A DNA stretch of 52,649 nt from Hellea sp. (GTDB taxonomy: Bacteria; Pseudomonadota; Alphaproteobacteria; Caulobacterales; Maricaulaceae), in assembly GCA_020628425.1 (NCBI GenBank), contig JAHDEZ010000008.1:1-52649 (forward strand), written 5' to 3'. The notes beneath the pieces were generated by a model. That model made no database searches. It saw nothing but the letters and a program-made list of their open reading frames with translations, and was not told the origin of the DNA. The translations under genes were made by a program, and so were the position numbers. Shown piece by piece: positions 47,274 to 52,649 of this stretch (the first letter of the stretch is position 1; every line of letters begins with the position of its first letter).

Positions 47274-48800
47274 ATGCAAAATCCTCTCGCAACATATGAA
47301 GCTGCTTTGGCAGCTATGACCGGCGCCGATGACCGACAAGTTCTTGAGCATCAGCACAAGGCCGTTTTGGCGCTGACGCGCGCCGGGTCGCTGGATTTTG
47401 CACTTGCCGAGTACAATCGATACGGGCTGGGCGAAATTCGACACCACGAAGATATTATGGGGCTTGGGGGAAGACTATATAAAGATCTTTACTTGTCCCA
47501 TTCTGGCGAGGCAGCAAAGGAATTTGCCCGACTGTCGGCTGAAAAATATGAAGAGGCTTATAAAGATACGGGTGGTTATTATTCCGGTATTAATGCGGCC
47601 ACCATGTCAATCCTCGGGGGTATTCCCAAAGAAATTGTCGAAATGCGGGCCAAGCGTATTCTCGAAGGATTACCAGCCATTGCGGATCAGCCCGACGAAG
47701 AGATTTATTTCATGGAGGCGACCCGGGCTGAAGCTTATATTCTTTTGGGTGATATGGTCATGGCGCAATTGGCTTTGCGCCGGGCGCTGGATTACGATCC
47801 TTTAAATTACACAGCCCACGCGTCGACGCTCAAACAGTTCCGGATGATAGCCCGGTCTCAAGACGAGGACTGGACCTGGTTGTCGGAATTTGACCCGCCC
47901 CGTTCCATGCATTTTGCAGGGCATATATTTGGACAAGAGGGTGACGTAAAGGGTGTGCCGGTTTTATCTAAGGCCGCGGAGCAAACACTTGCTGAGGATA
48001 TCTCCAATTTCATTCAGGAAAATGATGTGGGTTTTGCCTATGGGGCTCTGGCCGCCGGCGCAGACATCCTCGTCGCAGAGTCAATCCTGGAAGAGGGTGG
48101 GGAACTGCACGTGGTTCTGCCAGTGTCCAAAAAGGCCTTTATTGAAAGCTCAGTCAAACCCTTTGGCGGTTCATGGCTGCGCCGTTTCAACAAGTGTATG
48201 AAACGGGCGAGCTCCATCAATATTTTCACACTCCAAAACGGCAGCCCTGACGCAATGCTTCGACAGCGCTCCAGCCTGATTGCTATGGGAGACGCTATTC
48301 GAAAAGCCGAAGAGTTATCCGTCGAGGCGGTCCAATTACTTATTTGGGATAAGGCCAAAGGCGAATACGGGACAGCGAAAGATGCGTCTACCTGGGGTGC
48401 CACGGATCGTCCGCAATTTGTGCTGCCTTATCCAGGCAAACGTGCCGCACGACCACATAAGGATGCGGGGTCTGACTTCAGATTTGAAACCATGCTGACA
48501 AATTCTGCTGACGACGGGATCCAGATTTTCGATAATTTGGGTGAGGCCGTAATGGCCGCATTGGACGCGCGGCAATCTCAGAATGATGTCCGACAGGGTT
48601 TACTGTTTGAACTCACACGAAATGGCGGCCTCAAGCCGGAATTTATAATCGATCATAATATGGCTTTGCCAGGGGGTATTCATGTAAGTGAGCTCGCTGC
48701 TAACTACTTGGCTGTGCATCAAGGTGAGGACTTTCAGCTTAACTATATGGGGCTGGATCCTGAAAAGCGGCGTATATTCGCTTTGCGGGAGCGTGGATAA
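47274..48800 (+). CDS. TPR-S (TRAFs-binding-like) and SLOG-like domain protein
   Basis: A 508-residue soluble protein. Residues 10-190 are helical repeats matching the TPR-S/MAP3K TRAFs-binding group, with the telltale GGYYSGINAATMSILGG (100-116). Residues 211-365 look like a SLOG-type Rossmann domain: FAGHIFG, then FAYGALAAGADILVAESILEEG (254-275) and HVVLPV. This fold binds nucleotide-derived ligands. The remaining 140 residues are of unclear fold. TPR-S and SLOG proteins are known from predicted nucleotide-based conflict systems, where they accompany TIR or other effectors, which fits this operon. AAGGAAAA lies about 11 bases before the ATG. The stop overlaps the Crp-like start (TAATG). 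Confidence 0.82.
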   Translation: MQNPLATYEAALAAMTGADDRQVLEHQHKAVLALTRAGSLDFALAEYNRYGLGEIRHHEDIMGLGGRLYKDLYLSHSGEAAKEFARLSAEKYEEAYKDTGGYYSGINAATMSILGGIPKEIVEMRAKRILEGLPAIADQPDEEIYFMEATRAEAYILLGDMVMAQLALRRALDYDPLNYTAHASTLKQFRMIARSQDEDWTWLSEFDPPRSMHFAGHIFGQEGDVKGVPVLSKAAEQTLAEDISNFIQENDVGFAYGALAAGADILVAESILEEGGELHVVLPVSKKAFIESSVKPFGGSWLRRFNKCMKRASSINIFTLQNGSPDAMLRQRSSLIAMGDAIRKAEELSVEAVQLLIWDKAKGEYGTAKDASTWGATDRPQFVLPYPGKRAARPHKDAGSDFRFETMLTNSADDGIQIFDNLGEAVMAALDARQSQNDVRQGLLFELTRNGGLKPEFIIDHNMALPGGIHVSELAANYLAVHQGEDFQLNYMGLDPEKRRIFALRERG

Positions 48801-49447
48801 TGAGCACGCTGGCGCTTGATAGTATTCTGCCGGCTGATGTGCGGGCACGGGGTATTTTGAAAAACTATCCCAAAGATAATGTTATCCATCATCAGGGGGA
48901 TTCACGCCTGCATGTCTGTTATATCCTGTCGGGTCGAGTTTTTGCGACCTCTATTAATTTGGAAGGAGAGGAGACCTGGGTTTCCGAATTTACGGCCGGC
49001 CAATTTATGGGATCTGATAGTCTTTTTGATGCAGAGCCGTCCAATTATCAACTGGTCGCTAAAACGCCCATTACGGGGCTATTATACCCAAGGGAAAACT
49101 TCCTGAGCCTGATGAACGCCTATCCTGAGCTTAATAATATGGTCATCGCCGATCTTGCGCGTCAGATTTCCAATTTTACCACCCAAACTCTCGAAGCCAA
49201 TAGCCTATCTGTTCACGGTCGCATTGCTGCGGAGCTAAAGCGGGCAGCCAAGCCCATCGGACGGGATCCGGGAACATATATTATTCGTCCAACGCCTGTT
49301 TTTTCGGAACTGGCCCAGCGTATGGGGAGTTCGCGCGAAACCGTCTCCAGATCCGTCTCTAAAATGGTCAAAAAGGGCATTTTAGAGCGCCGAACCGGAG
49401 CTCTTATTGTGCCCGATATTGACCGAATTGACGCCGAAATTATGTAA
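48800..49447 (+). CDS. Crp/Fnr-family regulator without an evident cAMP cassette
   Basis: A 215-residue transcription factor: an N-terminal cupin-like sensor domain (residues 15-125), a long dimer helix and a C-terminal winged helix (FSELAQRMGSSRETVSRSVSKMVKKG; residues 168-193). In the position of the cAMP phosphate-binding cassette, where Glu and Arg are expected, it reads FMGSDSLFDAEPSNYQL, so cAMP binding is doubtful. No N-terminal Fnr cysteine cluster is seen. It is translationally coupled to the TPR-S/SLOG gene. Likely targets are its own operon or the repeat protein downstream. Confidence 0.9.
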   Translation: MSTLALDSILPADVRARGILKNYPKDNVIHHQGDSRLHVCYILSGRVFATSINLEGEETWVSEFTAGQFMGSDSLFDAEPSNYQLVAKTPITGLLYPRENFLSLMNAYPELNNMVIADLARQISNFTTQTLEANSLSVHGRIAAELKRAAKPIGRDPGTYIIRPTPVFSELAQRMGSSRETVSRSVSKMVKKGILERRTGALIVPDIDRIDAEIM

Positions 49448-49470
49448 TATTTACAATGAGTTAATATTTA
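49445..49470. promoter_or_regulatory. Direct repeat TAATATTTA downstream of the Crp-like gene
   Basis: TAATATTTA occurs at 49445-49453 (overlapping the stop codon) and again at 49462-49470, a 17-base step. This AT-rich pair lies about 95 bases before the repeat-protein start. It could be an operator or UP-like element, but such AT-rich repeats arise easily by chance. Confidence 0.25.
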
Positions 49471-49533
49471 ATCCCTGTTAACTTTAAAGACTAAGAAATA
49501 CATCATAATTTAAGGGTTTTAGCCTAACGTCCA

Positions 49534-49568
49534 TCCCAATTATAACCCAATTGGGACGAGTTGGATGG
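49534..49568 (+). promoter_or_regulatory. Hairpin(s) next to the repeat-protein start codon
   Basis: TCCCAATT (49534-49541) pairs with AATTGGGA (49549-49556) over a seven-base loop. An alternative pairing joins CCATCC (49531-49536) with GGATGG (49563-49568), which includes the ATG. The two folds are mutually exclusive at the left arm. No strong ribosome binding site is otherwise visible, so translation may depend on which fold forms. Confidence 0.4.
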
Positions 49569-52500
49569 GAAATTCGACATTTTCATACCTGCAGGCTTTC
49601 TTGCGAACCTGTGTTATCGCCATATTCTCATGGCACAGTCAGGCATGGGCGCAATTAGGGCCAACACCTTATGCAATTCCCAACTGTACGGCCAATGATG
49701 CGACGATTTCGGCAATTGCGACCAATGCTTTTAGCATTGTCGACCAATGCGCTGCGGCCACTGATACGGCTATTATGGAATTCGATGTCACCTACAGCCA
49801 GAACGCCAATAGCCGCTATGACCTTGTGATCGGTGCTATTTATGGCGGCCAAATTATTTCTCATGAATTTTTCAGCACCGTCCAGACTGGCGGCGACCCT
49901 ATTTTTCAGGATTTGGACGGCGAAGCTGATGCGGGTGATTCAGGGTCTCTTCCAGGCAGCTCTGTTGTTGTCCAAATGGAAATCCCTTGTGATGTGGACT
50001 TCGACGGCGTTATAGATTTGTCGCCAACTTTTCAATTTATTGTCGGCTATAACGCGGCGCAAGGCGGTTCAGGACTTCCGACAGAAATCGAAGGGCCGAA
50101 ATGTGCGCTTTCAGAGGCCGTTTCCCTCCCACTGACTACGTCTATTACCGTCGTCAAAGACGTTATTAATGACGAAACTGGTACAAGCGGTGTTGCAGAT
50201 TTCGGCATCACCACGGATGCGGGTACATTAACATTTGATGCGGGCACGACGGCCGGTTCGACAACAACTTATGTTTCGGAACCAATTGTGGCGCTCAGCG
50301 CTGGAACTTATACTCTGACAGAGCTTGACCTTGGTGACTACGTCGAAGGCACATGGTCTTGTACGGAAGGCACGTTGAATAATAGTGGTGCAACAACCGG
50401 CTCAATTACCTTGGTTCAAGGTGACAATGCGCTTTGTACGATTGTCAATGACGATAAAGCGTTTTCTGAGATAACGCTGCTTAAAACGGGCACTCTAAAC
50501 GCGGGTGCCGATGGCGTTGCCACAGTTGGCGATACCATTAGCTACACGTTCACTGTTACCAATTCGGGCGACACTGATTTGACGAATGTAACCGTAACAG
50601 ACCCGACAGCGACGATTTCTGGTGGACCTATTGCGACATTAGTTTCCGGGGCAACGGATACGACGACCTTTACGGCCAGCTATACGCTGACACAGGCTGA
50701 TATCGATGCGGGCGGCGTGACCAACACGGCGACAGTTTTGGGAACGGATCCTTATGGCGATACAATAAGCGGCCTTTCAGATGACCCGGCGAATACAACC
50801 AATGGAGATAGTGACGGTGACGGTAATCCGGATGACCCCACAGTCACTCTTTTGGCAGCCGATCCGTCCTTGGCGCTGACGAAAACCGGTACTCTGGACA
50901 TGGGGGCTGATGGTGTTGTCAATGCTGGAGATGTCATCAATTACACCTTTACGGTCACCAATACGGGTAACGTCACTGTTACAGATATTGGTATCAATGA
51001 TGCACTTGTCGCTGTCTCTGGAGGCCCGATTGCGACCTTGGCACCGGGTGCGACAGATACAACAACCTTTACAGCCAGCTATACGCTGACACAGACCGAT
51101 ATCGATGCAGGTTCAGTCACCAATACAGCAACCGCATCCGGTTTGGACCCCGATAGTAATCCGGTTGATGGTCTCTCTGACGACCCGGCCAATACCGCAA
51201 ACACTGATGATGATGGTGACGGAAACCCTGACGATGATACTATTGTTACATTCACACCAGTGGACTCTCTTGCTCTTGTAAAGCCCGCGCCTGCAAATGC
51301 TGACGAAGACGGATCGGGCAATGTGTCCGTCGGGGATACGCTGACATATACAGTAACGGCAACCAATGACGGTGCAACGACACTGAATAATGTAATTGTT
51401 TCTGATAGCCTGATTTCACCAAGTTCCAATACGTGCACGACGCTTGCACCAAGCGCTACGTGTGTTCTGACAGGGACCTATACGGTCACCCAGGCGGATG
51501 TAGATAGCGGTGCAATTAACAACACAGCCGGTGTCGTATCTGATGAAATTACAACACCCGTGGAAGCCAGTAATACGACCACTGTCGCCCAAACCGACGC
51601 GCTGTCCATTGCCAAACCGGCGCCTGCAAATGCTGACGAAGATAGTTCCGGGGATGTCTCCGCAGGTGATACGCTGACTTATACGGTGACGGCGACGAAT
51701 AGCGGAACGACGACACTGAATAACGTGGTTGTAACCGACAGCCTGATCTCACCAAGTTCCAATACTTGCGCGACGCTAGCACCTAATGCCACCTGCGTCC
51801 TGACAGGGACCTATACGGTCACCCAAGCGGATGTGGATAGCGGAACAGTTAACAACACAGCCGGAGTTGTATCTGATGAAATTACAACACCTGTCGAAGC
51901 CAGTAATACGACCACTGTCGCCCAAACCGACGCGCTGTCCATTGTCAAACCAGCGCCGTCTAACGCTGACGAAGATGGTTCCGGTGATGTCTCTGTTGGC
52001 GATACGCTGACCTATACGGTTACGGCCACAAACAGCGGAACGACAACTTTGAACAATGTTGTCGTGTCAGATAATCTGATTTCGCCGAGTTCCAATACAT
52101 GTGCAACGCTGGCGCCTAATGCAACTTGCGTACTGACCGGTACATACACTGTGACACAGGCGGACATAGACAATGGTACAGTCAATAATTCGGCAGGTGT
52201 CGTGTCGAATGAAATCACAACACCGGTTGAAGCCAGTAATACAACCAATACAAGTCAGACAGACGCGCTGTCCATCGCCAAGCCGGCTCCAGCCAATGCG
52301 GATGAAGACGGCTCAGGTGATGTCTCCTTAGGCGATACGCTGACTTATACAGTGACAGCCACGAATAGCGGCACGACAACTCTGAGTAATGTCGTGGTGA
52401 CAGATCTGATGCTGACGCCGAATATGCAGTCCTGTACGACATTGGCCCCCAATGCCACATGTGTGCTGACTGGTGACTATACTGTCACCCAGGCTGATGT

Positions 52501-52649
52501 TGATAATGGTGTGATTAACAACACGGCCATGACCTCTTCTTCTGAGGTGACAACGCCGGTTTCCGTCAACCAGTCACAAGCTGTGGGCCAAACAGATGAC
52601 CTGTCTATTGTTAAGCCTGCACCAGCTAATGCGGACGAAGATGGTTCCG
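49565..52649 (+). CDS. Large secreted DUF11-repeat surface protein, 3'-truncated by window edge
   Basis: The frame is open from ATG 49565 to the window end (1028 codons so far). Residues 1-30 are a signal peptide (cleavage after AWA). A non-repeat N-terminal head follows (to about 200), then a prealbumin/SpaA-like domain (VVKDVINDETG ... WSCTEG ... CTIVNDDK; about 205-300). Next come DUF11/DUF7507-like beta-sandwich repeats: two of 133 residues rich in SDDPANT and D/N-D-G-D-G-N calcium-like loops, then at least four of 111 residues. It is an adhesin-like or surface-layer-type protein. It starts 117 bases after the Crp-like gene. A secretion or anchoring signal would be beyond the window. Confidence 0.88.
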   Translation, partial: MGNSTFSYLQAFLRTCVIAIFSWHSQAWAQLGPTPYAIPNCTANDATISAIATNAFSIVDQCAAATDTAIMEFDVTYSQNANSRYDLVIGAIYGGQIISHEFFSTVQTGGDPIFQDLDGEADAGDSGSLPGSSVVVQMEIPCDVDFDGVIDLSPTFQFIVGYNAAQGGSGLPTEIEGPKCALSEAVSLPLTTSITVVKDVINDETGTSGVADFGITTDAGTLTFDAGTTAGSTTTYVSEPIVALSAGTYTLTELDLGDYVEGTWSCTEGTLNNSGATTGSITLVQGDNALCTIVNDDKAFSEITLLKTGTLNAGADGVATVGDTISYTFTVTNSGDTDLTNVTVTDPTATISGGPIATLVSGATDTTTFTASYTLTQADIDAGGVTNTATVLGTDPYGDTISGLSDDPANTTNGDSDGDGNPDDPTVTLLAADPSLALTKTGTLDMGADGVVNAGDVINYTFTVTNTGNVTVTDIGINDALVAVSGGPIATLAPGATDTTTFTASYTLTQTDIDAGSVTNTATASGLDPDSNPVDGLSDDPANTANTDDDGDGNPDDDTIVTFTPVDSLALVKPAPANADEDGSGNVSVGDTLTYTVTATNDGATTLNNVIVSDSLISPSSNTCTTLAPSATCVLTGTYTVTQADVDSGAINNTAGVVSDEITTPVEASNTTTVAQTDALSIAKPAPANADEDSSGDVSAGDTLTYTVTATNSGTTTLNNVVVTDSLISPSSNTCATLAPNATCVLTGTYTVTQADVDSGTVNNTAGVVSDEITTPVEASNTTTVAQTDALSIVKPAPSNADEDGSGDVSVGDTLTYTVTATNSGTTTLNNVVVSDNLISPSSNTCATLAPNATCVLTGTYTVTQADIDNGTVNNSAGVVSNEITTPVEASNTTNTSQTDALSIAKPAPANADEDGSGDVSLGDTLTYTVTATNSGTTTLSNVVVTDLMLTPNMQSCTTLAPNATCVLTGDYTVTQADVDNGVINNTAMTSSSEVTTPVSVNQSQAVGQTDDLSIVKPAPANADEDGS
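50501..51286 (+). repeat. Two tandem 399-bp (133-aa) DUF11-type repeats
   Basis: The anchor A/M-G-A-D-G-V occurs at codons starting 50501 and 50900, a 399-base step. Both units carry TYTFTVTN-like strands, ISGGPIATL / VSGGPIATL, TDTTTFTASYTLTQ and the SDDPANT linker with a DGDGNPDD loop. Synonymous differences are frequent, so the duplication is not recent, while the protein is kept similar. Confidence 0.85.
51287..52649 (+). repeat. Tandem 333-bp (111-aa) DUF11-type repeats, at least four plus a partial fifth
   Basis: The anchor PAPANADED (PAPSNADED in unit three) begins at 51287, 51620, 51953, 52286 and 52619, an exact 333-base step. Each unit has GDTLTYTVTATN, ASNTTTVAQTDAL-type linkers and a CTTLAP...TCVLTG pair of cysteines that could form one disulfide per domain. 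Length is invariant while third codon positions vary, showing selection on domain length. The array continues off the window. Confidence 0.92.

Noticed and set aside
44250-49447. Classical Thoeris defence system
   Set aside because: A TIR and a SLOG-like protein are present, but there is no SIR2-SLOG or TM-macro ThsA effector, and the TIR is a membrane TPR fusion, so only the logic is similar.
51287-52649. CRISPR-like or satellite repeat array
   Set aside because: The 333-base units are in-frame coding repeats of a secreted protein with no spacers and no non-coding consensus.
1-52649. Prophage, insertion sequence, integrase, tRNA or rRNA genes
   Set aside because: No transposase, integrase, phage structural gene or cloverleaf/rRNA-like sequence was recognised in any gap or frame.

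Overview
The window looks like a chromosomal segment of a mid-GC (about 50%) alphaproteobacterium, most plausibly a marine, stalked-type lineage near Hyphomonadales/Maricaulales. The class call rests on characteristic neighbourhoods: divergent argH/TlpA, glyQ-glyS-ppdK followed by a SleB-type hydrolase, divergent tsaD/hemC with hemD and a HemY-like protein, and gpsA-YciI. The order-level placement is inference. No rRNA, tRNA, insertion sequence, prophage or CRISPR array was seen, and no gene-free stretch exceeds 300 bases. Both window edges cut genes (an SDR at the left, a repeat adhesin-like protein at the right).

Region by region. 1-4.6 kb: an SDR, a trimethyllysine-hydroxylase-like dioxygenase divergent from a threonine-aldolase-like PLP enzyme (together resembling the first two steps of carnitine synthesis), and a GPH sugar transporter. 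4.6-9.6 kb: argH, a TlpA thioredoxin, an SDR with an internal deletion, a Tag-like glycosylase, a frameshifted lipoprotein and rnhB. Two copies of a REP-like inverted repeat lie in 0.7-7.4 kb. 9.6-17.4 kb: small secreted proteins, a membrane adenylate cyclase with a sensor/TPR output half, a TIGR04283/TIGR04282 transferase pair, and an operon of a RimB-RimK fusion, a uracil-DNA glycosylase lacking most Fe-S cysteines, and a lipase. 17.5-30.7 kb: ETF-ubiquinone oxidoreductase, a TPR lipoprotein, ispE, a WecA/MraY-type glycosyltransferase, a polyprenyl synthase, glyQS, ppdK and a cell-wall hydrolase. 30.8-34.5 kb: a small surface-glycan cluster (GtrB-like and other GT2 enzymes, epimerase, methyltransferase, GtrA). 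34.5-44.1 kb: gpsA, tsaD, hemCD, HemY-like, aldose 1-epimerase, acyl-ACP/CoA ligase, glpK.

44.2-49.4 kb holds the most unusual unit: four tightly packed co-directional genes encoding a membrane TIR-TPR protein, a lipoprotein, a soluble TPR-S/SLOG protein and a Crp/Fnr-fold regulator without an obvious cAMP-binding cassette. A perfect 22-bp dyad lies between the second and third genes. TIR enzymes make NAD-derived nucleotides and SLOG domains can sense them (Thoeris logic), so this may be an undescribed envelope-linked nucleotide-signalling or defence system with a transcriptional output. Directly downstream begins a very large secreted DUF11-type repeat protein with near-identical 333-bp tandem units, running off the window.
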